Assembly: GCA_039922435.1 (NCBI GenBank)
Contig: JBDTES010000014.1
Span: 1 to 39,725, forward strand
DNA: 39,725 nt
Direction: 5' to 3'
DNA from: JBDTES01 sp039922435
GTDB taxonomy: Bacteria > Patescibacteriota > Saccharimonadia > Saccharimonadales > UBA4665
The notes beneath the pieces are model-generated. The model saw only the letters and a program-made list of their open reading frames with translations. It ran no database searches and had not been told where the DNA came from. The position numbers and the translations under genes are program-made. Below, one piece after another: positions 7,335 through 15,845 of the stretch. The first letter of the stretch is position 1; each line of letters begins with the position of its first letter.

Positions 7335-8226
7335 TTTGAGTCACACTGACGCTTTTCTCGAAGCAAGATTTAGTGTGAAATAGCTTTGATTCGTCATGTT
7401 TGCAGGTTTCACAGACTAGGAATAATTTATTACAAGTTTTTAGGGCGCAGTTTTCGTAATTACTGGTCTTACCACAACACTGGACACACTCGCCAATGTC
7501 TACGGCGTGGTCGCTAAATTTCAGACCCATACGGTCGTCAAAGACGTAGAGCGAGCCTTCCCACAGTCCGTCATCCCCGTACTGCTCGCCATATTTTATG
7601 ATACCTCCGTCGATTTGATAAACATCTTTAAAGCCACGATTTTTCATAAGCGGGGTTAAAACTTCGCAGCGGACACCGCCCGTGCAGTATGTAACTACCT
7701 TTTTAGACTTCAAATGGTCATACCGGCCACTATCGAGCTCCGAGACAAAGTCACGGGTGGTAGTAGTATCGGGTACGACTGCACCCTTAAAGTGGCCAAC
7801 AGCGGCCTCGTAGGCGTTCCGGCCATCAAAGAATATGACATCATCACCATATCTGTTGACTAGCTCATTGACCTCTGTTGGCTTTAGGTGCTTTCCACCA
7901 CCGACTACCCCTGTTTTATCGACTTCTAGCTCCCCAGCGACACCAAATGTAACAATCTCCGGCCTGACTTTGACCTGTAATTTAGGAAAATGACCTCGAC
8001 TACCATTACTCCACTTAAACATTGTGCTCTCGAAATACTGTTTGGTTTCTTTAACGTACAACTTAAGATTATCCACTTCTCCACCTACCGTACCATTGAT
8101 ACCTTGCTCCGAAATAAGAATCCGCCCTTTCAAATCCAGCCTTTCGCACAGTGTCCGTTGCCATAAACGGACGGCTTCTGGGTCAGCTATCGGTTGAAAT
8201 TTATAATACAAGAGTATCTTCTCCAT
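7327..8226 (-). CDS. trhO: tRNA uridine(34) hydroxylase TrhO (rhodanese-domain protein)
   Basis: TrhO (formerly YceA, UPF0176) hydroxylates uridine 34 in some tRNAs. The 299-residue product has the N-terminal acylphosphatase-like domain with ISEQGINGT, a central rhodanese domain with the active-site loop YCTGGVRCE, and a C-terminal cysteine-rich region (CVQCCG, CALKTC, CETC) likely to bind zinc. Length is normal for the family. A TATAAT box at 8236-8241 ends 9 nt before the ATG; the GAGGAG next to the ATG is too close to act as a ribosome-binding site, so the leader is a few bases at most. It heads the trhO-def-pip run. mnmA at 32548 modifies the same wobble position by another route. Confidence 0.92.
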   Translation of the reverse strand: MEKILLYYKFQPIADPEAVRLWQRTLCERLDLKGRILISEQGINGTVGGEVDNLKLYVKETKQYFESTMFKWSNGSRGHFPKLQVKVRPEIVTFGVAGELEVDKTGVVGGGKHLKPTEVNELVNRYGDDVIFFDGRNAYEAAVGHFKGAVVPDTTTTRDFVSELDSGRYDHLKSKKVVTYCTGGVRCEVLTPLMKNRGFKDVYQIDGGIIKYGEQYGDDGLWEGSLYVFDDRMGLKFSDHAVDIGECVQCCGKTSNYENCALKTCNKLFLVCETCKHDESKLFHTKSCFEKSVSVTQNA

Positions 8227-8290
8227 CTCCTCAATATTATATCATTTACCGATCAATCAGCTATCGTACGTCCTAAAGCTAACCTTTCGC

Positions 8291-8357
8291 TAAGATTCAC
8301 ATTTGTCCTCTCTGTAAAGGGTTACACCTTTAACAGATAGAGAAAATGTGAATCTTA
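8291..8357. repeat. 67-bp inverted repeat forming a long hairpin between divergent promoters
   Basis: Perfect 14-bp arms TAAGATTCACATTT (8291-8304) and AAATGTGAATCTTA (8344-8357) enclose imperfect pairing (CTCT-CTGT with ACAG-AT-AGAG) and an inner stem AAAGG/CCTTT around GTTACA. It lies between the trhO -10 box (8236-8241, minus) and the exporter promoter (8372-8401, plus), so it ends neither transcript. It may be a mobile-element remnant, a cruciform regulatory site or part of an unannotated RNA. The rest of the gene-free stretch 8227-8591 holds the promoter, leader ORF and hairpin listed separately. Confidence 0.6.
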
Positions 8358-8371
8358 TATTTAATTTGGGG

Positions 8372-8401
8372 TTGCATAATAGGTTACAGAGGTGGTATAG
8401 T
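8372..8401 (+). promoter_or_regulatory. Promoter of the ABC exporter
   Basis: TTGCAT (8372-8377) and TATAGT (8396-8401) are 18 bp apart. Transcription from about 8408 would give a leader of roughly 185 nt before the exporter ATG, unusual in a window where most promoters give almost no leader. Confidence 0.6.
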
Positions 8402-8437
8402 TGTAAATTATTACTTTAAAGGAAAGGGCGACTAAAT

Positions 8438-8494
8438 ATGAGGATTCAACCAGAACTACCACCGACCAATGTCGCTCGTTCTATATATCTCTAA
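8438..8494 (+). CDS. Possible 18-residue leader peptide upstream of the ABC exporter
   Basis: ATG 8438 to TAA 8492-8494 encodes 18 residues, containing the pieces QPELPPTNVARS and IYL. AAGGG at 8424-8428 is a plausible ribosome-binding site 9 nt upstream. It lies in the exporter leader, about 100 nt before the main start. Short leader peptides before ABC drug-resistance genes can control them by ribosome stalling; that comparison is the only support beyond position and ribosome-binding site. It could be a chance ORF. Confidence 0.3.
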   Translation: MRIQPELPPTNVARSIYL

Positions 8495-8563
8495 TTGATT
8501 CTAAAACCAAACTGGCAGAGTAAGCCAGGCGCAAAAATCTAAGTCTCAATCTATAAAACCTAA

Positions 8564-8590
8564 CGGACAGCACCAAGGAGGGCTGTGCCG
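8564..8590 (+). promoter_or_regulatory. Hairpin presenting the exporter ribosome-binding site in its loop
   Basis: CGGACAGC (8564-8571) pairs with GCTGT-g-CCG (8582-8590), 8 bp with one bulged G. The 10-nt loop 8572-8581 contains the whole Shine-Dalgarno sequence AAGGAGG (8575-8581), 10 nt before the ATG at 8592. Confidence 0.5.
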
Positions 8591-8591
8591 C

Positions 8592-10376
8592 ATGAAAACT
8601 TCCAATAAATCCGGCCGAGAGGTCGTCGCCTACTTTTGGCGTCATATCAAAACGCACCGTCTATACGTTACCGGTATCCTAACTACTTTGCCAATCAACA
8701 TACTGGCAAACAATATTATTCCACCAATTATCTTGGCCGACGTATTAAACCGGCTAGCTAAGCACGACTTTGTTTCGCACAACATCTGGACCAGCTTCGG
8801 GCCAGAGCTAGTCATCTACGCACTACTTGTCTTTTTTGGCAGCTTTTCGTGGCGTCTAATTGATTGGTGTTCGTGGCGGCTAGAGGGAAAGGTCGAGAAA
8901 GCCATTGCTGACGAAGTATTTAAGCATTTGCTAAGCCAGAGCGCCCGGTTTCACGCCGACCACTTTAGTGGTTCGATGGTATCACAGACCAACAAGCTGA
9001 TGGGTGGCTACATCAGGTTTTCGGATACGACAGTATTTAGTGTACTGCCACTTATATTGAGTGTCCTATTTGCTGTCATAATACTAGTAAAAGTCGCCTT
9101 GTTCTTCGCGGTTGTTCTGTTTGCTTTCGCAATAATATATGCCACTAGCTCAATATTTGTAACTCGCCACGTTCGGAACCTTAGCGGCAAACACGCTACC
9201 ATCGAGAGCCAGCAAACTGGAGTTCTAGCCGATGCCATCACAAACGCTTTGACTATAAAAAGCTTTGCTGGCCAGTCATATGAAGAACGCCGCTTTGGTA
9301 ATGCCACCGAGACGACTCGAAAAAGCCTAATGAACTTCGGTAGGGCTCACCAAAGACAACAGTTGTTTTTCGGTGGTATGCTGTCAACTATCTCGGCTTT
9401 GTCGCTGGTTATGGCAGTTATTGGTGTCATGGTTTTTAACGCTAATGTGGCAGTCGTATTCCTAATCTTTAATTATTCTGCCTTAGTAGCTGATCAGTTA
9501 CTCAGCCTTAGTAATAACGCCCTCCGTAACTACAATCGAGCACTCGGTGACTCAGCTGATATGGTGGAGATTCTGAGCACAAAACCAGAGATCCAAGACC
9601 CAATAACACCAGAAGAACTACAAATAAACCACGGCTTAATTGAGTTTAATAATGTAACTTTTAAACATAACGGCTCGATACATCCGCTATTTAATAACCT
9701 GACCTTGCGCATTAAACCAGGCGAGAAAGTCGGATTAGTCGGCCAAAGCGGTTCTGGTAAAACCACATTTACCCGCTTATTGCTCCGGTTTTCGGATATC
9801 CAGTCAGGTGAGATCTCGATAGACGAACAAGATATTGCTGCTATTACTCAAAACGATTTGCGCTCACAGATTGCCTACGTCCCTCAAGAACCGATGCTAT
9901 TCCATCGCTCAATCCGGGATAATATCGCTTATAGCAATGCCACGGCCTCGCAGCAAGAAGTAGAAGCTGTTGCTAAACTAGCGCACGCCGACGACTTCAT
10001 CCAAGAACTACCCAAGGGATATGAAACTCTAGTGGGAGAGCGCGGCGTAAAGCTAAGTGGTGGCCAACGCCAACGAGTGGCGATTGCCCGAGCAATGTTA
10101 AAAAATGCACCGATTCTAGTACTAGATGAAGCCACCAGCGCCCTAGACAGCGAAAGCGAGGTGATGATTCAGGATGCTCTATGGAAGCTGATGGAGGGTC
10201 GCACCGCTATAGTAGTGGCTCACCGGCTTAGTACCATTCAAAAAATGGATCGTATTCTGGTAATGAATAGTGGAAGAATTGTCGAGGAAGGTAGCCACAA
10301 GGAACTAGTCAATAAGCCAGGCGGAACCTACGCCAAACTATGGGCTCACCAGTCTGGCGGCTTCATAGACAAATAG
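8592..10376 (+). CDS. ABC exporter half-transporter (membrane domain fused to ATPase)
   Basis: The 594-residue product has an N-terminal six-segment ABC exporter membrane domain (about residues 1-330) and an ATPase domain with Walker A GQSGSGKTT at 384, Q-loop near YVPQEP, signature LSGGQ at 488, Walker B ending D512-E513 and a switch histidine at 544. It should work as a homodimer exporting a lipid, peptide or drug; the substrate cannot be told. The ATG is preceded by a strong AAGGAGG at 8575-8581. The gene stands alone between its own promoter and a strong terminator. The 185-nt leader with a small ORF and a hairpin suggests translational control. Confidence 0.93.
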   Translation: MKTSNKSGREVVAYFWRHIKTHRLYVTGILTTLPINILANNIIPPIILADVLNRLAKHDFVSHNIWTSFGPELVIYALLVFFGSFSWRLIDWCSWRLEGKVEKAIADEVFKHLLSQSARFHADHFSGSMVSQTNKLMGGYIRFSDTTVFSVLPLILSVLFAVIILVKVALFFAVVLFAFAIIYATSSIFVTRHVRNLSGKHATIESQQTGVLADAITNALTIKSFAGQSYEERRFGNATETTRKSLMNFGRAHQRQQLFFGGMLSTISALSLVMAVIGVMVFNANVAVVFLIFNYSALVADQLLSLSNNALRNYNRALGDSADMVEILSTKPEIQDPITPEELQINHGLIEFNNVTFKHNGSIHPLFNNLTLRIKPGEKVGLVGQSGSGKTTFTRLLLRFSDIQSGEISIDEQDIAAITQNDLRSQIAYVPQEPMLFHRSIRDNIAYSNATASQQEVEAVAKLAHADDFIQELPKGYETLVGERGVKLSGGQRQRVAIARAMLKNAPILVLDEATSALDSESEVMIQDALWKLMEGRTAIVVAHRLSTIQKMDRILVMNSGRIVEEGSHKELVNKPGGTYAKLWAHQSGGFIDK

Positions 10377-10388
10377 CTGACCCAGAAC

Positions 10389-10421
10389 TTATAAAGCCCG
10401 CTACGCTAGCGGGCTTTATAA
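10389..10421. terminator. Strong bidirectional terminator between the exporter and bL25 genes
   Basis: TTATAAAGCCCGCTA (10389-10403) and its exact reverse complement (10407-10421) form a 15-bp stem with loop CGC. A T-rich end is present on both strands, so it can end both the plus-strand exporter and the minus-strand bL25 transcript. Confidence 0.9.
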
Positions 10422-10436
10422 TACGTCCTAAGAAAT

Positions 10437-11186
10437 CTACTGCTTCTCGGGATTACGGCCTTGGTCTTTAGATTCTTTTTGTTCTTTTCCACCAGGTCGA
10501 ACTTCAGCATTCTGACCGGGAACATCATTAGCGGCATCACCATGCTCGGCTTCGGTCTCAGCCACTTCGTCTGGCTCAGCCTCACCACCGACATCATCAT
10601 TAGCTGCCTGCAAAGCACTAGGCTCAAAGACGGTAGCTAAGGTGTGTTCTGGCTCTGTCGTAACAGTTACACCAGCTGGCACTCGTAAATCAGCAACCGT
10701 AATTTGGTCACCGACATCCACTAGCTTCTCGGCGTCATAAGTCAGTTCATCTGGTAAATCTTTCGGTAAAGCCTCAATCTCAACAGTAGTTAGCTGCTCA
10801 AGTACAATCAGGCCAGCTCTCTCGGCCGGACTAGAGTCATTTCCTTCAGCATAAACCGGTCGGACTGGTACTTCAGCGTCAGTCTTCTCATTAGCATCCA
10901 CCGCACCAAACACAACATGTGTCATCAAATTGCGCCTTGGATCAAAAGTAACTTTTTTGATAAGAGCCGTGTAGTCTTTGCCACCAGCCTTTAGCTGAAC
11001 GGTGCGGTGCTTACCGACATCCTTATAAGCCTTAACTATGATTTGATAATCACCTTGTACCACAATCGACGGCTGGCCGTGGTCGTGAATAACTGCCGGT
11101 AAAATACCATCTTTTCGTAAATGCTTAACTGCTTTGCCAGTAATTTTGCGCTCATCGAGCTCCAGAGTAATAGTATCAGTAGACAT
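10437..11186 (-). CDS. rplY: Ribosomal protein bL25, CTC-type with acidic tail
   Basis: bL25 binds 5S rRNA in the large ribosomal subunit. The 249-residue product has the N-terminal 5S-binding domain (KAVKHLRKDGILPAVIHDHG at the start), the C-terminal beta domain of the long CTC form (about residues 95-190) and a roughly 55-residue acidic, low-complexity tail ending in a lysine- and glutamate-rich stretch. The ATG at 11184-11186 has an AAGGA ribosome-binding site and a TATACT -10 box at about 11213-11218, so this gene has a normal leader. The insertion sequence at 11247 sits only some 30 bp upstream of that box and may have replaced its original upstream region. Confidence 0.93.
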   Translation of the reverse strand: MSTDTITLELDERKITGKAVKHLRKDGILPAVIHDHGQPSIVVQGDYQIIVKAYKDVGKHRTVQLKAGGKDYTALIKKVTFDPRRNLMTHVVFGAVDANEKTDAEVPVRPVYAEGNDSSPAERAGLIVLEQLTTVEIEALPKDLPDELTYDAEKLVDVGDQITVADLRVPAGVTVTTEPEHTLATVFEPSALQAANDDVGGEAEPDEVAETEAEHGDAANDVPGQNAEVRPGGKEQKESKDQGRNPEKQ

Positions 11187-11276
11187 TGGTTTCCTTCTCT
11201 TTTATCTAGCCAGTATAACATTTTTTACCGTTTTTCGCTAAAAAACCGTATTCATCCAAGACCTTTGCAACATAAC

Positions 11277-11342
11277 TTGAACTAAAAAAGGTAGGCGTCC
11301 TACACTGTTAAGACCATTACATCTAACAGAAAGGAGCCTACC
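11277..11342 (+). promoter_or_regulatory. Transposase promoter with a fold-back element covering the start site
   Basis: TTGAAC (11277-11282) and TACACT (11301-11306), 18 bp apart, form the promoter. GGTAGGC at 11290-11296 lies upstream of the transcription start and is the exact complement of GCCTACC at 11336-11342, between the ribosome-binding site AAAGGAG and the ATG. Only transcripts entering from outside would contain both and fold over the start. Copy 2 has the same arrangement. Confidence 0.5.
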
Positions 11343-12317
11343 ATGGCTTATTCTACCAACCCTAACCTACCGAAAGCGAGAGCAATTGCTATGCAGTTGC
11401 TTGTCCGAGAGCAGTTACCACTACAGGTGGTTGCCAATCGCTGCGGTGTACACCGTAGTACCATTTGGCGATGGAAGCGTAAGTGGGACAAGCTCAATGA
11501 GCATGTCCAACTTACCAACGACAACCGACCGAGTCGGTCACAAGCGATTCCAAGCAGTAGCTTTCGGCTGGCGGCCTGTACCTGGCGTATACCGACAGCT
11601 GTCTCCAGACCTCATACCAGTCCTACGGCTGTAAGCCAAGAGCTTGTTGGGCTTGTGCTCGCCGTACGAGCTCGTCTCAAGCGCTGTGCCGAGGTAGTCT
11701 GGCACCACCTTACAGCAGCGCTTGGTATTTCAGTGTCACTCAGTAGTGTCCGACGCATCTTGTGGCGCTCTGGTGTCGCTCGTGGCCGCAAGAACCGCGT
11801 ACGCAGGGATAACCCCAGACGGCCACAAGTAACTAGGCCTGGTGAACTTGTACAAACAGATACTATTCACCATGTAGATCCACGCAGTGGCAAGCGGTTG
11901 TATTACTACACGGTCATTGACCTGTTCACTCGAATGACCTACGTCACGCTGGCACCGAAGCTCCGTCAAGGGTTAGCTACTCAGGCTGTACTGGGAGCAC
12001 AGAGCGCCTGGGGCTTCCCCATTGCCATGGTCCAAGCAGACAATGGTCCAGAGTACGGACGCTACTTTGAGCAGCAAATGAAGCAAGCAAACATACAGAC
12101 CAGGCATTCAAGGCTACACCGACCCAATGACAATGCCCATATTGAGCGCTTTAACCGTACGATTCAGACTGAATGCATTGGCTACTACTGGAACAGGAGC
12201 GTACCGCTCCAGCCCCAGCAAGGTACGCTGACCGCGTATCTTGAGTACTACAATACAAGGCGTGTACACTTAGGGATACAGCTACGGACACCTATCTCAA
12301 TGTTGCAAAGGTCTTGA
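11343..12317 (+). CDS. IS481-like transposase, copy 1
   Basis: A DDE-type transposase that cuts and joins the element ends. The 324-residue product has an N-terminal helix-turn-helix (VANRCGVHRSTIWRWKRKW at about 29-47), a variable linker, a second DNA-binding part and an rve-type catalytic core: first aspartate in LVQTDTIHH, second in QADNGPEY, and glutamate in IERFNRT, with the C-terminal YNTRRVHLGIQ motif. A single unfused ORF with these motifs fits IS481 rather than two-ORF IS3 elements. A strong AAAGGAG precedes the ATG. It seems intact. Compared with copy 2 the catalytic core is almost identical while the linker (about 53-80) is very different. Confidence 0.93.
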   Translation: MAYSTNPNLPKARAIAMQLLVREQLPLQVVANRCGVHRSTIWRWKRKWDKLNEHVQLTNDNRPSRSQAIPSSSFRLAACTWRIPTAVSRPHTSPTAVSQELVGLVLAVRARLKRCAEVVWHHLTAALGISVSLSSVRRILWRSGVARGRKNRVRRDNPRRPQVTRPGELVQTDTIHHVDPRSGKRLYYYTVIDLFTRMTYVTLAPKLRQGLATQAVLGAQSAWGFPIAMVQADNGPEYGRYFEQQMKQANIQTRHSRLHRPNDNAHIERFNRTIQTECIGYYWNRSVPLQPQQGTLTAYLEYYNTRRVHLGIQLRTPISMLQRS

Positions 12318-12390
12318 GTTCTATACGAAAAACAATACTTGCCAATGACTACTACCCGGCCACAGTAGCTTACTGTACAATGAGTCAGGT

Positions 12391-13038
12391 ATGTTTGACG
12401 TCACCCAACTTATTCAATCTGGCGGTTTATTGCTGATAGCGTTAGTTATTTTCGCCGAGTCAGGTATGATGGTCGGCTTCTTATTTCCGGGCGATACTCT
12501 ACTATTCAGCGCCGGTATCCTAGCAGCTGGCGGTAAACTACCAATTGTCTGGGTACTGGTTGTAATCGCTCTGGCTGCCATAATCGGCGATAACGTCGGT
12601 TACCTAATTGGCCGAGCCCTCGGTAAGCGCTTATTTAAAAAAGATAGTGTGATTTTTCGGCACGAATACATTATGAAGGCCGAGAAATTCTACGAGAAAC
12701 ACGGCAGCAAGACTATGCTAATCGCCCACTTTATCCCAATCGTGCGGACCTTCGCTCCAGTTACCGCTGGCGCCGGTAAGATGAACCATAAAGCCTTTAT
12801 AGGCTTCGATGCTATCGGTGACATTGCTTGGACCCTCAGCGTAACGCTAATTGGTTATTTTGTTGGCAGTCGAATTCCCGGGATCGAAAAGCTAATCGAA
12901 CCACTGCTAATTATAATTGTCATTATCTTTTTAGCACCGACACTTTATCACGTCTTTAAAGACCCTAGGGTCCGAGCAAAACTTAGAATTAAATCCCGAC
13001 GGCCTAAAGAAGATGTTACCAAAGAAATCAAAGACTAA
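12391..13038 (+). CDS. DedA-family membrane protein
   Basis: DedA proteins are small inner-membrane proteins implicated in lipid-carrier recycling and membrane homeostasis. The 215-residue product has the family features FAESGMMVGFLFPGDTLL near the N-terminus, GDNVGYLIGR, the motif FIPIVRTFAPVTAGAG with its conserved arginine, and several hydrophobic segments ending at about residue 190, then a basic tail (KSRRPKED). A TACAAT box at 12376-12381 leaves 9 nt to the ATG. The gene starts 64 bp after the insertion sequence. Its stop codon overlaps the stop of uvrA on the other strand by three bases (CTAA, 13035-13038). Confidence 0.93.
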   Translation: MFDVTQLIQSGGLLLIALVIFAESGMMVGFLFPGDTLLFSAGILAAGGKLPIVWVLVVIALAAIIGDNVGYLIGRALGKRLFKKDSVIFRHEYIMKAEKFYEKHGSKTMLIAHFIPIVRTFAPVTAGAGKMNHKAFIGFDAIGDIAWTLSVTLIGYFVGSRIPGIEKLIEPLLIIIVIIFLAPTLYHVFKDPRVRAKLRIKSRRPKEDVTKEIKD

Positions 13039-15845
13039 AGCAACTTCTGCAAGTACTGCCCAGTAAAGCTAGCCTTATTCTTAGAAACTTGGGCCGGTGT
13101 ACCTTCAGCGATAATTTGACCACCACCTTCACCGCCTTCCGGTCCCATATCGATGATGTAATCGGCATTCTTGATAACGTCTAGGTTATGCTCAATCACA
13201 ATCATACTGTTACCGGCGTCAACTAGAGCATGCAAAACATGCAGCAAGGTATCAACATCAGCCATATGCAGTCCGGTGGTTGGCTCATCTAGAATATATA
13301 GAGTGCGACCAGTCGGCCGCCTCGACAGCTCGCTAGCTAGCTTAATTCGTTGAGCCTCACCGCCAGACAACTGCGTAGCCGGTTGGCCCAGTGAAACATA
13401 ACCTAACCCAACGTCGACCATTGTCTGAAGTTTGTGAGCAATCGATGGGATATTAGCAAAAAATTCGAGCGCTTGCTCAGAAGTCATCTGTAAAATGTCA
13501 CTGATAGTTTTACCTTTATAGCGGATCTCTAGAGCCTCTCGGTTGTAGCGCTTTCCGTGACAGACTTCGCAAGGCACATAAACGTCTGGCAAAAAGTGCA
13601 TCTCGATCTTGATAATACCATCGCCAGCACAATTTTCGCAGCGGCCACCCTTTACATTAAAACTAAACCGGCCAGCACTATAGCCACGCAGTTTAGCCTC
13701 TGGCATACTGGCAAATAACTCGCGAATCGGCGTAAACACACCGGTATAGGTTGCCGGGTTAGATCGTGGTGTCCGACCAATCGGTGACTGGTCAATTACA
13801 ATTGCCTTATCAAGTTCTTTGATACCCTCAATGTCATCGTGCCGACCCGGCACAGTATTAGCGCGGTGCAATCTAGCCTGCAGCTCTTTGGCCAAAATGT
13901 CATTAATTAAGGATGATTTGCCCGACCCTGACACACCACTTACAACTACTAGTTCACCCAGCGGTATTGTGACGTCAATATTCTTTAGATTATTCTCCCG
14001 GGCACCGCGGATAATCAAAGATTTTCCATTGCCAGGACGGCGTTTCTTGGGTACAGCTATCGATTTCTTACCTAACAAATATTGGCCAGTTATACTTTTA
14101 GCAACTTTAGAAACCTCGTCAGGTGTTCCGCTAGCTACAACGTAGCCGCCGCGGACGCCAGCTCCTGGACCAATATCCAGCAAGTAATCGGCTGTCCGAA
14201 TTGTTTCTTCGTCGTGTTCGACCACGATAACCGTATTACCAAGATCACGTAAATGCTTCAGAGTCTTAATTAGGCGGGTATTGTCTCGCTGGTGCAAACC
14301 AATACTCGGCTCGTCCAACACGTAGAGTACTCCCTGCAAGCCAGATCCTATCTGAGTAGCCAAGCGAATCCGCTGAGCTTCGCCACCAGATAGCGTAGCG
14401 GCCGACCGAAGCAAAGTCAGATAGTTTAATCCAACATCAATCAAAAACTCTAAACGGGCTGAAATCTCTTTAATAATCTGATTAGCAATCTGTTTTTGGC
14501 GATCATCCAGGCTAATATGCTCAAAGAAGCTACAAGCATCGTCAATTGATAAATCACAAATATCCATAATAGATTTATCGTTGACGGTTACAGCCAGAAC
14601 TTCTGGTTTGAGACGACGGCCTTCACAGGCGTAGCACGGCTTCTCTTGCATAAACCGCTCAATATCCCGCCGCATGAAATCACTGCCAGTTTCTTTATGA
14701 CGACGCTCTAGATTCGGCACCACTCCCTCGTAGGTCGTCTCAAAACTACGACCACTACCAAGGGCTAACCGGTATTTCTTGTCACCAGTACCATACATAA
14801 TCCGTTTCATGTTCTCGGCACTGATCTGGCTAGTCGGTTCGTGCAGGCTAAAACCAAACCTGTCGGCCACAGCTTGTAGCTTCTTCATGTACCAGTTATC
14901 AACATTTATCCGGTTATATGGCCGAACAGCCCCCTCGGCAATCGTTAGTCGGCCATTTGGTATAACCAGCTCAGGGTCGACTTCTAGACGGTTCCCTAGA
15001 CCAGTACACACCGGGCAGGCGCCTTGAGGGTTATTGAAACTAAAGGTCCGCGGTTCCAGCTCTGGAATAGTGACTTCCGGGTGAAAAGCGCAGGCGTACA
15101 TCAGGCTATACGAAAACTCTTCGTCGTTATCGACATCAACGACTGCCAGCTTGCCACCAGCCGTATCGAGCGCCTGCTCAACACTCTGAGCTAGGCGACT
15201 GCGTGAAGCCTCATTATTAACCAGCCGATCAACTACGATATCGATAGTATGCTTATAGTTCTTATCAAGTTCCGGGAACTCATCTAGTGCATAAACCACA
15301 CCGTCAACCCGGGACCGAGCAAAGCCGGCTCGGCTGTATTGTTCTGGAATATGTTCAAAAGCACCTTTATGGGCTGCCACTACCGGGGCCAGAATCATTA
15401 GCCGGGCTCCCTCCGGCCTAGAAGCGACCTTATCTATAATATCGGCGTTAGTCTGGCGGGTAACTTCACGCCCACAAATCGGACAGTGTGGCGTACCAAT
15501 TCGGGCGTACAAAAGCCGCATATAATCATAAACTTCCGTGACTGTGGCGACTGTACTGCGCGGGTTACGACTAGTCGACTTCTGATCGATCGAGATTGCC
15601 GGTGATAGGCCGTCAATTTGGTCAACATCTGGTTTTTCCATCAGGCCCAAGAACTGGCGGGCATAAGGGCTTAAAGATTCGACATAACGCCGCTGGCCCT
15701 CAGCATAAATGGTATCAAAAGCAAGACTTGACTTACCAGATCCAGACAAGCCAGTAATCACTACCAGTTTGTTGCGAGGAATTGTCACGTCGACATTCTT
15801 CAGGTTGTGCTCGCGGGCACCCTTAATCACAATATAGTCAGCCAT
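13035..15845 (-). CDS. uvrA: UvrABC excinuclease subunit A
   Basis: UvrA is the damage-recognition ATPase of nucleotide excision repair and loads UvrB. The 936-residue product is full length: Walker A motifs GLSGSGKSS (about 31) and GVSGSGKSS (about 640), two LSGGEAQRI signatures, Walker B motifs VLDEPSIGLH and ILDEPTTGLH, and zinc-binding cysteine pairs CPIC, CPVC, CYAC, CENC and CEVC, the last two forming the C-terminal zinc module. A TATAAT box at 15856-15861 leaves 10 nt to the ATG. It runs convergently into dedA with overlapping stops, so neither gene has room for a separate terminator. Its cysteines are normal, in contrast to uvrC. Confidence 0.98.
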   Translation of the reverse strand: MADYIVIKGAREHNLKNVDVTIPRNKLVVITGLSGSGKSSLAFDTIYAEGQRRYVESLSPYARQFLGLMEKPDVDQIDGLSPAISIDQKSTSRNPRSTVATVTEVYDYMRLLYARIGTPHCPICGREVTRQTNADIIDKVASRPEGARLMILAPVVAAHKGAFEHIPEQYSRAGFARSRVDGVVYALDEFPELDKNYKHTIDIVVDRLVNNEASRSRLAQSVEQALDTAGGKLAVVDVDNDEEFSYSLMYACAFHPEVTIPELEPRTFSFNNPQGACPVCTGLGNRLEVDPELVIPNGRLTIAEGAVRPYNRINVDNWYMKKLQAVADRFGFSLHEPTSQISAENMKRIMYGTGDKKYRLALGSGRSFETTYEGVVPNLERRHKETGSDFMRRDIERFMQEKPCYACEGRRLKPEVLAVTVNDKSIMDICDLSIDDACSFFEHISLDDRQKQIANQIIKEISARLEFLIDVGLNYLTLLRSAATLSGGEAQRIRLATQIGSGLQGVLYVLDEPSIGLHQRDNTRLIKTLKHLRDLGNTVIVVEHDEETIRTADYLLDIGPGAGVRGGYVVASGTPDEVSKVAKSITGQYLLGKKSIAVPKKRRPGNGKSLIIRGARENNLKNIDVTIPLGELVVVSGVSGSGKSSLINDILAKELQARLHRANTVPGRHDDIEGIKELDKAIVIDQSPIGRTPRSNPATYTGVFTPIRELFASMPEAKLRGYSAGRFSFNVKGGRCENCAGDGIIKIEMHFLPDVYVPCEVCHGKRYNREALEIRYKGKTISDILQMTSEQALEFFANIPSIAHKLQTMVDVGLGYVSLGQPATQLSGGEAQRIKLASELSRRPTGRTLYILDEPTTGLHMADVDTLLHVLHALVDAGNSMIVIEHNLDVIKNADYIIDMGPEGGEGGGQIIAEGTPAQVSKNKASFTGQYLQKLL

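Larger units (their letters stand above)
11247..12327 (+). mobile_element. IS481-like insertion sequence, copy 1, intact
   Basis: The 1081-bp element is bounded by imperfect terminal inverted repeats that begin CGTAT and contain the shared core CAAGACCTTTGCAACA (11257-11272; complement at 12301-12316). A 6-bp direct repeat AAAAAC flanks it (11241-11246 and 12328-12333). It carries one transposase gene whose stop overlaps the right repeat. A second copy at 30837-31908 confirms the ends. It lies between bL25 and dedA and disrupts no visible gene. Confidence 0.9.

Noticed and set aside
15434..15628. Open frames inside uvrA and the other long genes on either strand, including several over 100 codons such as 23627-24214
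   Set aside because: They are shadows of well-supported genes, lack promoters or ribosome-binding sites, and their products are low-complexity.
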